DNA from: Acidobacteriaceae bacterium KBS 146
GTDB lineage: Bacteria > Acidobacteriota > Terriglobia > Terriglobales > Acidobacteriaceae
DNA length: 64,000 nt
Assembly (NCBI GenBank): GCA_000688615.1
Contig: JHVA01000001.1
Span: 2,542,001-2,606,000 of the forward strand
Reading direction: 5' to 3'
The first letter of the stretch is position 1; every line of letters starts with the position of its first letter. Under the pieces are notes generated by a model. The model had not been told where the DNA came from and searched no databases. It was given only the letters and a program-made list of their open reading frames with translations. A program made the position numbers and the translations under genes. Shown piece by piece: positions 1-8,423 of this stretch.

Positions 1-341
1 AGAGGCTCGATGAGATCGGTATAGCGTCGAAAGATCTCGCGGACCGCCTGAGAGACGGCCTTATAGCGGGAGAAGTCCGGGGGAATGAAGATAGCATCCG
101 GGCAGAGTCGCTCGGCGTGCACGGCCGCCATCGCGGAACGCACCCCAAAACGACGCGCTTCGTAAGAGGCGGCGCAGACCACCGACCGCTTTCCGCGCCA
201 TGCCACGACAACCGGTCTGCCCCGCAGCGATGGATCATCCCGCTGCTCCACCGACGCGTAGAAGGCGTCCATGTCGATGTGAACAATCTTGCGGAGCATT
301 GGCGTTACCGCGATTGTCGATTCAAAATCGTCCGTTGTCAT
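1..341 (-). CDS. dinB: DNA polymerase IV (Y family), 5' part, runs off the window
   Basis: This is the N-terminal part of an error-prone translesion DNA polymerase. Reading the minus strand gives the Y-family opening motif [20 protein letters not shown] with its catalytic Asp, then a PVVVAW strand and the [13 protein letters not shown] segment that contacts the incoming nucleotide. The gene continues beyond base 1, so the palm/thumb remainder and little finger are not visible. ATG at 341 adds a 14-residue leader (MTTDDFES...). ATG at 299 ([13 protein letters not shown]) is closer to the usual DinB start and is an equally good choice. It lies 98 bp downstream of the multicopper oxidase gene on the same strand. 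The family assignment is secure and only the start is uncertain. Confidence 0.93.
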   Translation of the reverse strand, partial: MTTDDFESTIAVTPMLRKIVHIDMDAFYASVEQRDDPSLRGRPVVVAWRGKRSVVCAASYEARRFGVRSAMAAVHAERLCPDAIFIPPDFSRYKAVSQAVREIFRRYTDLIEP

Positions 342-438
342 CGGCGCTGGAGAGAATCTGCCATCGGCTTACTCGCCACTCTAATTCTAAGCGAATAAAT
401 AGCGAAAGCGCCAGCGAGATTACGGCTGAACTGCGGGC

Positions 439-2040
439 CTAGATGTCAGATCCTGAGGCGATAACCTCGAAAGGACGCATCATCTCGTTGTCTTCATGCT
501 CCAACAGATGACAGTGCCATACATATCTTCCTGTGTATCCCTCGAAGGGAACAATGATTCGTGTCACCTGTCCCTTCTCGCAGCGGACTGTATCCTTCCA
601 GCCTGTCTCTTCCGGTCCGGCGGCGATGGCTTGAGCGGTATAGCGCAACTCTCTTTTGTCTTGAAACTGAAAGACGTCGAAGCTTCGCCGGTCCAACACC
701 TGAAACTTAACGAGATGGAGATGGATGGGGTGTGTGTCTTCAGTCAGATTCACGAACTCCCATATCTCGGTTGTGTCGATCACTGGATTCTCGGTGACCG
801 GAGCGTGCCAGGGCGTGTTGTTCAGCACCATTCCCATCGAGTTTTGAACTTTATCCATCTTTTCGTCGAGCGTCAGCCTTCGCGTCTTTACAGCTTTGAT
901 CTCCGGGATTCGCTCGATGGTCCGAAGTTTTGAGGGGAGAAAGCTGTCGTCTTTTGCGCTGGCCGACGCTACGCGAAACTCCATCAGATCAAAGCTATCG
1001 CTCTTCAATAAGATCTTTTTCCCCGCATGCTTGCTGAAGTCGAAGACGATGTCTGTCCTCTCAGCGGGACTCAGCAGAATATGTTTGAGCTTTACGGGAG
1101 CTTCCAATAGCCCCTGATCGCCTCCGATGACATTTATCTCAAGCAGGTCTCCAAACGCGAGCCGGAGGAATCTCGCGTTGGATCCGTTCAGGACGCGAAA
1201 TCTGTATTTGCGAGGCTCTACTTCCAGATAGGGCGAGAGCTTGCCATTCACCAGCACAACGTTGCTGTAGACCTCAGGAACCCAGGGTGAGTCCGGATTG
1301 CCCGAGACGGGATATTCCAACTGCCCATCCGATCCCAGAAATCTGTCGTAGATCATCAGCGGAATCTCGTACTTCCCTTTTGGCAGATTGAGGTTGTCTT
1401 CCGCTTCATCCCGGATCAGGAAGAATCCCTGCATTCCGGCATAGGTGTTCAGCCGATTAATCCCCATCGTGTGGTCGTGATAGAAGAGGAGTCCGGCGTC
1501 CTGCTGATTGGGATAGTGGCAGGTCAATGACTTCCCTGGCACGACCCAGTCCTCAGGGTAGCCATCACTTGAGGGCGGGGTCTTCCCGCCATGTAAATGG
1601 ATTGCGGTGCGTACTTCCGGTTTGTCTCTTTCGGCTCCGTGGAGTGTATGGTCGATCGGTAAAAAATGCTTGTGTGGAAGTGCGTTCACCCATTCCACGA
1701 TCAAACCCTGACCGCTACGGGTGTCGAAGATGGGGCCGGGAGACGCTCCGTTGAAACCCCACATTCGCGTTGGCGGCAGGTCACGGTGCGTCTTCTGATA
1801 GAGCTCTTCGATGGAGACGCGATAAAACGGAAGGCTCTTTGCAGGATCGTCAGGATCGGGCCGCCTCCCGCTGCTCTTCATCAGTGCGGGGAGCGGAAGA
1901 GGATCAACGAATGATGGCAGTGCAGCGGGATCGAGTGCCTTTGGAGGCGCAGCAGCCTGTTCGGCCTTCATCGTCCTTTGCAAGGTAAGGCCGCCGGCCA
2001 AAACTCCGGCTCGCCGTAGAAATCTTCGCCGGGAGATCAA
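439..2040 (-). CDS. Tat-exported multicopper oxidase (CotA/bilirubin-oxidase type)
   Basis: A predicted periplasmic laccase-like oxidase that couples one-electron oxidation of phenols or metal ions to reduction of oxygen. The N-terminus has a twin-arginine signal (SRRRFLRRAG followed by a hydrophobic stretch). Copper ligands are visible in order: HLH at about residues 148-150, HDH at 188-190, HPIHLH further on, and HCHLLEHEDNEMM at 509-521, which holds the type 1 Cys, His and axial Met. The 533-residue length and the HCHLLEHED form fit the CotA/bilirubin oxidase branch rather than CueO. The start is TTG, because the nearest upstream ATG is followed within two codons by a stop; GAGG lies 5 bases before the TTG. 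It follows the phosphoesterase gene by 89 bp on the same strand. The substrate cannot be told from sequence, but copper or manganese detoxification or phenol oxidation are possible. Confidence 0.92.
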   Translation of the reverse strand: MISRRRFLRRAGVLAGGLTLQRTMKAEQAAAPPKALDPAALPSFVDPLPLPALMKSSGRRPDPDDPAKSLPFYRVSIEELYQKTHRDLPPTRMWGFNGASPGPIFDTRSGQGLIVEWVNALPHKHFLPIDHTLHGAERDKPEVRTAIHLHGGKTPPSSDGYPEDWVVPGKSLTCHYPNQQDAGLLFYHDHTMGINRLNTYAGMQGFFLIRDEAEDNLNLPKGKYEIPLMIYDRFLGSDGQLEYPVSGNPDSPWVPEVYSNVVLVNGKLSPYLEVEPRKYRFRVLNGSNARFLRLAFGDLLEINVIGGDQGLLEAPVKLKHILLSPAERTDIVFDFSKHAGKKILLKSDSFDLMEFRVASASAKDDSFLPSKLRTIERIPEIKAVKTRRLTLDEKMDKVQNSMGMVLNNTPWHAPVTENPVIDTTEIWEFVNLTEDTHPIHLHLVKFQVLDRRSFDVFQFQDKRELRYTAQAIAAGPEETGWKDTVRCEKGQVTRIIVPFEGYTGRYVWHCHLLEHEDNEMMRPFEVIASGSDI

Positions 2041-2129
2041 CTTTGCCTCAGTTCATGAAATAAGAAAACGAGGGCGCCGGAGCAGAGATGCCTCCGACAC
2101 CCTTTCAGCAGATGTATCCATTGGATGAA

Positions 2130-3752
2130 TCAGAACCAGTTGTTGCCGGGAAAGCCGGAGAAACCGTTATCTGTCCGGTTTCCGGTATTCTCGTCCAGAA
2201 AATAGGTCCCACGCTGCGGGTTTTTGAAGTCGAACATCCCCAACAGGGACCCTGCACGGCTGTCGAATGAGCCCTCAATCCGCTGTCCACCGACCCAGTT
2301 ATCTTCGATGAAGCGAAGGATCGAGCTCTGATCGGTGATCGCGTGATCGACATAGTTATGCTTCGCATAAGGAGAGATCACCAGCAGCGGCAGTCTTGGA
2401 CCATATCCGCACCGGCCCTGGGCGTGGCTTGCGGTCGAACTTGAGAGCGCGGTTGAACCATCTCCACAGGATCCGGTGCCGAGCAGAGCATCCGCAGCGG
2501 AAGAAGACTGATTCACGATCGGGCCCATCTGGTGATCGTACCAACCGTCGGAGTCGTCATAGGCGACGATGACTGCCGTGTTCTCCCAATCTCTGCTCTC
2601 GCGTTGCAGGAAGTTGACGACATGGACGATGAAGCTCTGCTCATCGAGAGGATCGGAGTATCCCGCATGGCCGTCCTGATAGCCAGGAGCCTTCAGAAAG
2701 CTAACTGCGGGAAAGTTTCCTTCTTTCACCGCGGCGTAGAAATCATCGAGGTCATATTGATGATTTGCCGCATCGGTGTAGCCGATGGTCCGCACTGACG
2801 AAGGACGCAGATGCTTCGGGTTTGCCGTTGAAACGTAATACTGGAAGGGCTGGTGGTGAGGAATGTAGTCGACCTTCTTCGTCATTGTGATCTTTGAGGT
2901 GGTCGTACGGCTGCATCCGGTCGAACCATCAGGATTCGTCTTTTGCAGATTGAAGCCGCCTTCGAAGAAGCCCCAGCTCACTCCGCGGCTGTTGAGCAGG
3001 TCGCCAATGTTCTGGCCGCCGAACTGTACGGTCCCCGTGCCCGAGCAGACATCGCCGACGGGATCGGCATCGCTGATCAACGTCTGGCCTCCGCTGCCAT
3101 CGGGAACGACGGAATCACCTGCACTCACCGAGTCCACGATTCCGCCAGTCTGACCTGAGATCAGGTTGATCGCTCCAGGAGTGGACGGGCCGAACGTTGT
3201 GTTGTAGGAGTTATCGCTCATCGCGAACTGCTGCGCATAGTTCCACAACGCCGTTACGGTATTGCCGTCGTAGTACCCCATCACCAGCGCGTTTGTCTTT
3301 TGGCCGCTAGGAGGAGGCCCTGGAGTGCCTGTATATTTCGGGAATCCATCCATCAGCCCACCGTGAACCGCCTGTTGTTCGGGAGTGTAGTCATGGTCCT
3401 GATCTGCCGTTGCGGCCTCGGAGCGGTCCAGGCGAAAGGGATTCGATGCCGCGCTGCCGTTCAGCTCCTTATTCAAAAAGTTAGGGTTGTTGTAGAGGAG
3501 AGCATCCGTATATCCATTTACGGTTGGCGTTCCTGGCGCTGCTACAAACCTTGGCTCTCCCTTTGGATTGAGAGCGTATGGATAGGTTCCAAAGTAATGA
3601 TCGAACGAGACGTTCTCCTGAAAGATCACCACGACGTGCTTAATGGGAGTGACCGTCTCTTTGTGGTCGGCTTGAGCGTTAACAACTGTGGGCCCCGCAA
3701 TCTGTCCTGCCACAAGTATCGCAGCGACAGAATTCGCAAAAAATTTCTGCAT
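2130..3752 (-). CDS. Secreted phosphoesterase family protein (phospholipase C / acid phosphatase type)
   Basis: Member of the bacterial phosphoesterase family that includes non-haemolytic phospholipase C and the acid phosphatase AcpA. Residues 46-58 carry the family's metal-binding motif ENVSFDHYFGTYP, which supplies the nucleophile region. Later blocks include a TPGAINLISGQTGG segment, a YDDSDGWYDHQ block and a C-terminal GYGPRLPLLVISPYAK, all typical of the fold. Start chosen at ATG 3752: it follows an excellent Shine-Dalgarno (AAGGAGATCTT) and opens a signal peptide (MQKFFANSVAAILVAG... ending VNAQ). A longer frame to 3821 exists but has no such signals. About 540 residues. Expected in the periplasm or outside the cell, releasing phosphate or cleaving phospholipids. 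The exact substrate is unknown. Confidence 0.87.
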   Translation of the reverse strand: MQKFFANSVAAILVAGQIAGPTVVNAQADHKETVTPIKHVVVIFQENVSFDHYFGTYPYALNPKGEPRFVAAPGTPTVNGYTDALLYNNPNFLNKELNGSAASNPFRLDRSEAATADQDHDYTPEQQAVHGGLMDGFPKYTGTPGPPPSGQKTNALVMGYYDGNTVTALWNYAQQFAMSDNSYNTTFGPSTPGAINLISGQTGGIVDSVSAGDSVVPDGSGGQTLISDADPVGDVCSGTGTVQFGGQNIGDLLNSRGVSWGFFEGGFNLQKTNPDGSTGCSRTTTSKITMTKKVDYIPHHQPFQYYVSTANPKHLRPSSVRTIGYTDAANHQYDLDDFYAAVKEGNFPAVSFLKAPGYQDGHAGYSDPLDEQSFIVHVVNFLQRESRDWENTAVIVAYDDSDGWYDHQMGPIVNQSSSAADALLGTGSCGDGSTALSSSTASHAQGRCGYGPRLPLLVISPYAKHNYVDHAITDQSSILRFIEDNWVGGQRIEGSFDSRAGSLLGMFDFKNPQRGTYFLDENTGNRTDNGFSGFPGNNWF

Positions 3753-3946
3753 AAGATCTCCTTGAACTAGGGCCTTATATTGGCTGGCCATGTTCAAGGT
3801 GTAATCGTCGATTTTTAACAAACGGTAACTTTAGAGTGAATTCTCTTGTTTTAGAGCCGCAGCTACCCGGCACGTTAACGGCTCAAATTACTGTGGCGGC
3901 GCTTCTGGCTTTGTTGCCGTGGAGTGAGTTTCTTTGTAGAAGAGCG

Positions 3947-4924
3947 CTATCGAAACGCTGTCGCGCTGATAGTGCAGTTGTTGCACTGAGGGCGAAGGCC
4001 ATCTTTCATCTCACGTTCGGCATCTGTCCTTATCCGTGCAGCTTCCAGATGGGCTCCCGTAGCATCGAGCGCCCTGGAATAAGCCAGTTCTGCGGCAAGA
4101 TATTTAGGATTGTGGCTGTCGAGCGTATGGCCCAGGATCGCGCGGCCACGGTTCATCGCAGCGAGAGCTGCCGTCGGTTGACCTGCATCGACCTGGGCCT
4201 CTCCCAAAAGCATGTAGGCCCATCCGGTCGATAGATGCTCTTCGCCATGACGCTTGATCAGCAGGTCGAGAGACTGCTGATAATGCAGCACGCTCATACC
4301 TGGGTTACCCTCCAGCTGCGCCAGCCAGCCCTGCATCGAAGCGAGGGCCGCCCTGTCATCTCCGTCCAGATTGGAGGAGAGCTGCGCTTCTTTGAGGGCG
4401 CGCTCCAGATATTTTCTGCCGTCCCGAATCTTCCGCCGCGTGAAAGCGGTTCCTGCAAGGCTTCTGGAGGCTCTTGTCATGCCAGCGTGATCGTTCATCG
4501 TTTCATAAAGACGAAATGCCTTATTTGCCAATCGAGCTGCGGGTTCGTACTGCCCTGTCACGCCATATAGATCTCCGAAGTCGCCCAGCGCCATGGCGTA
4601 ATCTTGAATATGATCTGGAAGATTCTCGAGCGAGTGGGTGGACCTCTCATAGGAACGTTGCGCATCCGTGTAATTACCGAGATCCTCATAGGCGAGACCG
4701 AGAATATTCCAGGCTTTCCCCATCGAAGGTGCATCCAGGATCTTCTCTGCAAGGAGTGCCTTAAGTTCGACAATCGTCTGTTTAGGATCTCCTTCTCGCT
4801 CCAGCCCATAGGCGCGAGCGAGCCTTTGTTCCGCAGTGGTCTGAGCCAGCAACGGACATGCCAGGAATAGATAGCAAAATGCAGTGAACATTGCTTTGCG
4901 GCTGCATCCATAAAAATTGCGCAT
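3947..4924 (-). CDS. Exported TPR-repeat protein
   Basis: A 325-residue protein with an N-terminal signal-like segment (residues about 8-28, ending in LLAQ) followed by several degenerate tetratricopeptide repeats, visible as AWNILGLAYEDLGNYTDAQRSYERS, ALGDFGDLYGVTGQYEPAARLANKAF and later WAYMLLGEAQVDAGQPTAALAAMNRG. It probably acts as a periplasmic protein-interaction scaffold; no enzyme motif is seen. The start ATG is preceded by GAGGAGG about 10 bases upstream. It sits 39 bp after the Spy-like gene on the same strand, so the two probably form an operon under the same promoter region as the Cpx-like system. Confidence 0.72.
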   Translation of the reverse strand: MRNFYGCSRKAMFTAFCYLFLACPLLAQTTAEQRLARAYGLEREGDPKQTIVELKALLAEKILDAPSMGKAWNILGLAYEDLGNYTDAQRSYERSTHSLENLPDHIQDYAMALGDFGDLYGVTGQYEPAARLANKAFRLYETMNDHAGMTRASRSLAGTAFTRRKIRDGRKYLERALKEAQLSSNLDGDDRAALASMQGWLAQLEGNPGMSVLHYQQSLDLLIKRHGEEHLSTGWAYMLLGEAQVDAGQPTAALAAMNRGRAILGHTLDSHNPKYLAAELAYSRALDATGAHLEAARIRTDAEREMKDGLRPQCNNCTISATAFR

Positions 4925-4963
4925 CGCCGTAATCCTCCTCTGCAGGGTTGGGTCCTTGTTGCG

Positions 4964-5446
4964 CTACCGGTGTGGCTGGTCGAGTCGCTCGACAGTCTGA
5001 TCCATTCGCTCGAGCCAATGCTGCTGTATCTTTCTGGCTGACTGCCGCTGTTCTCCGCTCAGAACTGTCTTGGAGACACGAGACAGAAAGCGTTCCTTTT
5101 CAATCAGGAGCTGAGCGAAGGCATTGCCTTCCGCAGTGGCAATCGCCTGCACTTTGTTCTCATCTAACTTTCCGTCGACGTTCGCATCGACCAGTTGATG
5201 GGCTCCGCCGACAAGAGTCTTGAGCAGAGGCGCCACTCGCCCACGTTCTTCAGACCACATGGACTGAATCTGCGATATCTGTCCATCGTTGAGCCCGAGC
5301 TCATGCATGAAGAGGCCCAGAGGACCACGATGACGCCAGCCATGACCACACCAGCCATGGCTTCTTCTGAAGCTTGCTCGCGCGAAAGCTACGGCAAGGA
5401 AAACTACAGCCAGTCCAGCTACCAGCCAAATCGTCCTGCGTTTCAT
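4964..5446 (-). CDS. Spy/CpxP-like periplasmic protein
   Basis: A 160-residue exported, highly helical and charged protein. It has an N-terminal membrane or signal segment (residues about 6-23) and a His/Gly/Trp-rich patch (HGWCGHGWRHRGP) before a helical body. LGLNDGQISQIQSMWSEERG and VSKTVLSGEQRQSARKIQQHWL resemble the LTxxQ repeats of Spy, CpxP and ZraP. Those proteins are periplasmic chaperones or stress/metal sensors that feed back on Cpx- or Zra-type kinases. The start at ATG 5446 is supported by GAGGTG upstream. It is transcribed away from the CpxR/CpxA-like pair, which matches the cpxP-cpxRA arrangement of enterobacteria. A TPR gene follows at 39 bp. Sequence similarity is weak, so the call rests partly on context. 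Confidence 0.75.
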   Translation of the reverse strand: MKRRTIWLVAGLAVVFLAVAFARASFRRSHGWCGHGWRHRGPLGLFMHELGLNDGQISQIQSMWSEERGRVAPLLKTLVGGAHQLVDANVDGKLDENKVQAIATAEGNAFAQLLIEKERFLSRVSKTVLSGEQRQSARKIQQHWLERMDQTVERLDQPHR

Positions 5447-5501
5447 CGCTACACCTCGCAAAAAACTATGCTCAGTACAGCACTGCGAAAAGTAGGGTGC
5501 G

Positions 5502-5536
5502 ATAAAGATTGGTTTCGAAATGTAAAGGTAGGTAAA
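5502..5536. promoter_or_regulatory. Putative CpxR-type binding site in a divergent promoter region
   Basis: Positions 5522-5526 and 5532-5536 both read GTAAA, separated by five bases, which is exactly the enterobacterial CpxR box GTAAA-N5-GTAAA. An extra ATAAA half-site lies at 5502-5506, in 10-bp phase with the others. The longer element TAAAGATTG occurs twice, 30 bp apart. The site lies between the divergent Spy-like gene (start 5446) and the CpxR-like gene (start 5593), where autoregulation would be expected. Binding is inferred, not shown. Confidence 0.6.
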
Positions 5537-5592
5537 GATTGCGCACAGTGCACCAGACGCGGCTATTCTCTTGAAGAAGCATTTGAGCCGCT

Positions 5593-6288
5593 ATGACCCG
5601 CCTGCTGATTGTTGATGACGATACCGAGCTCTGCGCCCTGCTGGCAGAGCGCCTAGCGGAGGATGGGTTCGTTCTTACAGCGGCCTACGATGGGCAACAA
5701 GGGCTAGAACTCGCAAGCTCCGGCGACTATTCACTCGTCATCCTCGACGTCATGCTACCGCGAATGAGCGGGATGGAGGTCCTCAAAAAACTGCGCTTAC
5801 ACTCCTCCGTTCCTGTGCTGATGCTGACGGCGCGCGGAGACGATATCGACCGCATCGTCGGTCTGGAAGTCGGGGCCGACGACTACCTGCCGAAGCCTTT
5901 CAATCCGAGAGAGCTGGTGGCCCGCATCCGAGCGATCCTGCGCCGTTTCGATGAGCGGCGAGGGAGCGACGGTCGTGTGTCATCCGGCGACATTTCGATC
6001 GACATCGCCACGCGAGAGGCCTGGGTGCGCAAGACCCCGCTTCACCTCACAACGATCGAGTTTGCACTGCTGGAGGTCCTGACTCGAAATGCCGGCAGAA
6101 TTCTCAGTCGCGAATACCTGACCGATGCTGCGCTAGGACGAAAGCTTGGGACGTTCGATCGTACGATCGACGTTCACATCAGCAACCTCAGGAAAAAACT
6201 GGAGACTGAGAGTGAACCTCACCAGATAAAGACCGTGCGTGGCAGCGGTTACATGCTTGCTCCGCGCCGAGGAAGCGAGAGGCTCTGA
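5593..6288 (+). CDS. cpxR: OmpR-family response regulator, CpxR-like
   Basis: A 231-residue two-domain response regulator. The receiver has the acidic pair at residues 8-9 (VDDD), phospho-acceptor Asp52 (LVILDVMLP), Thr79 (MLTARG) and Lys101 (GADDYLPKPF). The C-terminal winged helix ends in TIDVHISNLRKKL and VRGSGYML, typical of OmpR/PhoB proteins. The run GADDYLPKPFNPRELVARIR and the LGRKLGTFDRTIDVHISNLR segment are very like CpxR of enterobacteria. It probably activates envelope-stress genes, including the divergent Spy-like gene. The partner kinase starts 2 bases after the stop, so the two are cotranscribed. The CpxR symbol is a similarity call; the inducing signal in this organism is unknown. 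Confidence 0.88.
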   Translation: MTRLLIVDDDTELCALLAERLAEDGFVLTAAYDGQQGLELASSGDYSLVILDVMLPRMSGMEVLKKLRLHSSVPVLMLTARGDDIDRIVGLEVGADDYLPKPFNPRELVARIRAILRRFDERRGSDGRVSSGDISIDIATREAWVRKTPLHLTTIEFALLEVLTRNAGRILSREYLTDAALGRKLGTFDRTIDVHISNLRKKLETESEPHQIKTVRGSGYMLAPRRGSERL

Positions 6289-6290
6289 GT

Positions 6291-7637
6291 ATGCGGCATC
6301 TTTTTCTCAAGATCTTTCTCTGGTTCTGGGCGACGGTGGTTGTCACAGGAATCTCTCTCGTGCTGATCTGGGTCTTCCAGCCGTCCAACGCTTCCGCGCC
6401 TTGGCATTCAGGCTTTGAAGACACGTTGAGGTACTTTGGAACAGCTGCGGTCGACCTGGTTGAGCGAAATGGTGCAGGCGCCGCATCCGACTATATCCAT
6501 GGCCTCTCCAAAGAGGCGCATGTTCGCACCTGTCTGTTTGACCAGGCCGGCCACCCGCTGACCGACGAAGACTGCTCAGGGTTTAACGCGATAGTAGGGC
6601 GCATCGCCCGGGGAGAGTCCCCTAGTTCCGCGACGGAACACGGTTTCAGGAGAATGGCGGTTTCCATCAAAGGAGCCGACGGCCGAACATTTATCTACGC
6701 CTCCGAGGTACCCGCAGGAGCGCGAGCGGCGCCAAGCAGTCATTCAGGCGGTGCACCTCTACGCATTGCCGTGGCTCTGCTGGTTTCAGGCCTTATCTGC
6801 TACGGGATGACACTGTACCTGGTCACGCCGATTCTTCGTTTGAGTTCCGCAGCGCAACAGATTGCGGCAGGAGACCTCAGCATACGCGCTGAGCCCCGAA
6901 TGGAGTTGCGCCGCGATGAGCTCGGTGATCTTGTGCGCGATTTCAACCGGATGGCAGACAAGACGGAGCAGGTTGTCTCCAGCCAGCGCCAATTGCTGTA
7001 TGACGTCTCTCATGAGCTTCGGTCGCCGCTCGCACGAATGAATGTAGCCCTGGATCTGCTGCGTGTTCGCGTAGGAGACGACCCTAAACTGGATCGCCTC
7101 GGGATCGATCTGCAGCGGCTTAACAACTTGATCGGACGGCTGTTGACCGTCGCAAAACTGGAGGCGACGGCGACACTATCGACGGCTGTGCCAGTGAGCC
7201 TTTCCGAGCTGATTACGAGCGTCGTCAATGATGCCAACTTCGAAGCGCAGGAATCGGGAACTCGCGTCGTCTTTGAGCAAGCCCCCGACGTGACAATACA
7301 AGGCGACTCGAATCTCCTGCGGAGTGCCGTTGAGAATGTTCTTCGCAACGCAGTCCGGTTCACTCGTCCTGGAACCTCCGTCGAAGTGGCACTGCGCACG
7401 AATGGTGAATCCGCAATCATTAACATTCGCGATCACGGCTCCGGCGTTCCTGACGTTGAGCTGGCCAACATCTTCAAACCGTTTTATCGGGTGACAGATT
7501 TGCAGAGTCGCGATTCGAAAGGTGTAGGGCTTGGATTGGCGATCGCAGAACGAGTGGTGCGGCTGCATGGCGGAAGCGTTCACGCCATAAACGAGGCCTA
7601 CGGCGGCTTACGGGTGGAGATGACCTTACCGTTGTAA
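6291..7637 (+). CDS. cpxA: Sensor histidine kinase, CpxA-like
   Basis: A 448-residue membrane kinase paired with the upstream response regulator. An N-terminal membrane helix (about residues 5-28) and a second one (about 157-178) flank a periplasmic sensor region of some 125 residues. A HAMP linker follows (about 177-230), then the DHp helix with His241 in YDVSHELRSPLARM, then an HATPase domain with the N-box (ENVLRNAVRF), G1 box (DHGSGVP) and G2 box (GVGLGLAI). The order and the DELGDLVRDFNRM HAMP end match CpxA. The sensor region has no recognised ligand domain. It is predicted to phosphorylate the adjacent regulator in response to envelope stress. Confidence 0.9.
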   Translation: MRHLFLKIFLWFWATVVVTGISLVLIWVFQPSNASAPWHSGFEDTLRYFGTAAVDLVERNGAGAASDYIHGLSKEAHVRTCLFDQAGHPLTDEDCSGFNAIVGRIARGESPSSATEHGFRRMAVSIKGADGRTFIYASEVPAGARAAPSSHSGGAPLRIAVALLVSGLICYGMTLYLVTPILRLSSAAQQIAAGDLSIRAEPRMELRRDELGDLVRDFNRMADKTEQVVSSQRQLLYDVSHELRSPLARMNVALDLLRVRVGDDPKLDRLGIDLQRLNNLIGRLLTVAKLEATATLSTAVPVSLSELITSVVNDANFEAQESGTRVVFEQAPDVTIQGDSNLLRSAVENVLRNAVRFTRPGTSVEVALRTNGESAIINIRDHGSGVPDVELANIFKPFYRVTDLQSRDSKGVGLGLAIAERVVRLHGGSVHAINEAYGGLRVEMTLPL

Positions 7638-7691
7638 GTCTTCATACCTGGGTGACGAAAGGGGAGGGGGCATTGTTTGAAGCGTGGGCTA

Positions 7692-7733
7692 GCCCACATT
7701 CCCCTACTACGCTGACGATCAAGGAATGTGGGC
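7692..7733. terminator. Inverted repeat between convergent genes
   Basis: Perfect 11-bp inverted repeat: GCCCACATTCC at 7692-7702 and its complement at 7723-7733, with a 20-base loop. It lies between the end of the kinase gene and the end of the small cysteine-rich peptide gene on the other strand, a position suited to a shared terminator. There is no long T-tract, so efficiency is uncertain. Confidence 0.45.
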
Positions 7734-7747
7734 ATAGCCGCTATAGG

Positions 7748-7879
7748 TTATCCGCAGCAGCAGCTGCTGGCATCACAGCAGCCAGAACTATCGCAACAAC
7801 CGAAGACGGTTGCGGCTTGGGCTGATAATGAAAGAAAGAGAACTGCGACAACCGCGAATGAAAATACCTTGAATTTCAT
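7748..7879 (-). CDS. Exported cysteine-rich 43-residue peptide
   Basis: A small gene with strong start signals: AAGGAGATTGTC directly before ATG. The 43-residue product begins with a clear signal peptide (MKFKVFSFAVVAVLFLSLSA ending AQA, with cleavage expected near residue 22). It leaves a mature tail of about 21 residues, ATVFGCC...SSCCCG, of which seven are cysteines arranged CC-x4-CC-x4-CCC. Such density suggests metal (copper, zinc) chelation or multiple disulphides after export; no named family is recognised. It lies 77 bp downstream of another exported cysteine-containing protein on the same strand, and converges on the CpxA-like kinase gene. That it is a gene is well supported by its RBS, signal peptide and stop. 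Function is inference. Confidence 0.75.
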   Translation of the reverse strand: MKFKVFSFAVVAVLFLSLSAQAATVFGCCDSSGCCDASSCCCG

Positions 7880-7956
7880 GACAATCTCCTTTGAGTAATC
7901 TATTGATGGATCACGTCGTATGTTGCGGCGTACGACTCGCAGGGAACGGAGAGGGT

Positions 7957-8325
7957 CTAAATCCGAAGATCATCTTTGAGGCTGAATACTCTGCGCTCAT
8001 ACCGCAGGCCGGGAGTCAGTTCGCGCCGAGATTCGCCGCCCCGCAAACTCGACCGGGGTCTTTGCGTACGGTTAGCTCGTTGCACAGGCAGCGATCGCTC
8101 TTGTTCGCTATCAACCTTTGCCGTAAGCGCGGTAGAGGTACGACAAGCAGGACAGGATTCGTTCGTAGTGCTTGAGGATTGCGGCGATTGCGGGCAGCAA
8201 GGTGACCTGTCAGGCTGACATAACGGAAATTCTGCAGACGCGTACTCACCAAAAGTAGCTGCTATAAGCAACAAAGACGCCAGGAGCAACGTCAGCAGGC
8301 CGCGATCTTGGCTGCGATACTTCAC
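7957..8325 (-). CDS. Small exported cysteine-containing protein, unknown function
   Basis: A 122-residue product with an N-terminal export signal (DRGLLTLLLASLLLIAATFG, ending ASA near residue 31). A short cysteine-bearing region follows (LCQPDRSPCCPQS and ESCPACRTS), then a charged, Arg-rich tail with no recognised domain. The start is GTG at 8325 with only a weak ribosome-binding site, so the N-terminus could differ slightly. The CPAC element resembles a thiol or metal-binding CxxC site. It lies just upstream of the 43-residue cysteine-rich peptide on the same strand and may be cotranscribed with it. I do not recognise a named family. The frame has several shadow frames on the other strand, but the signal peptide favours this one. 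Confidence 0.6.
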   Translation of the reverse strand: MKYRSQDRGLLTLLLASLLLIAATFGEYASAEFPLCQPDRSPCCPQSPQSSSTTNESCPACRTSTALTAKVDSEQERSLPVQRANRTQRPRSSLRGGESRRELTPGLRYERRVFSLKDDLRI

Positions 8326-8423
8326 GCTCTGACTCTAACGCTGTCGGAGATCAGGCGCAATGGCAGGTCCGGGATAGGACGTGAATCTAACCCTCTGGCA
8401 GCCGTGGCGGGCGAGCCCGCCTC

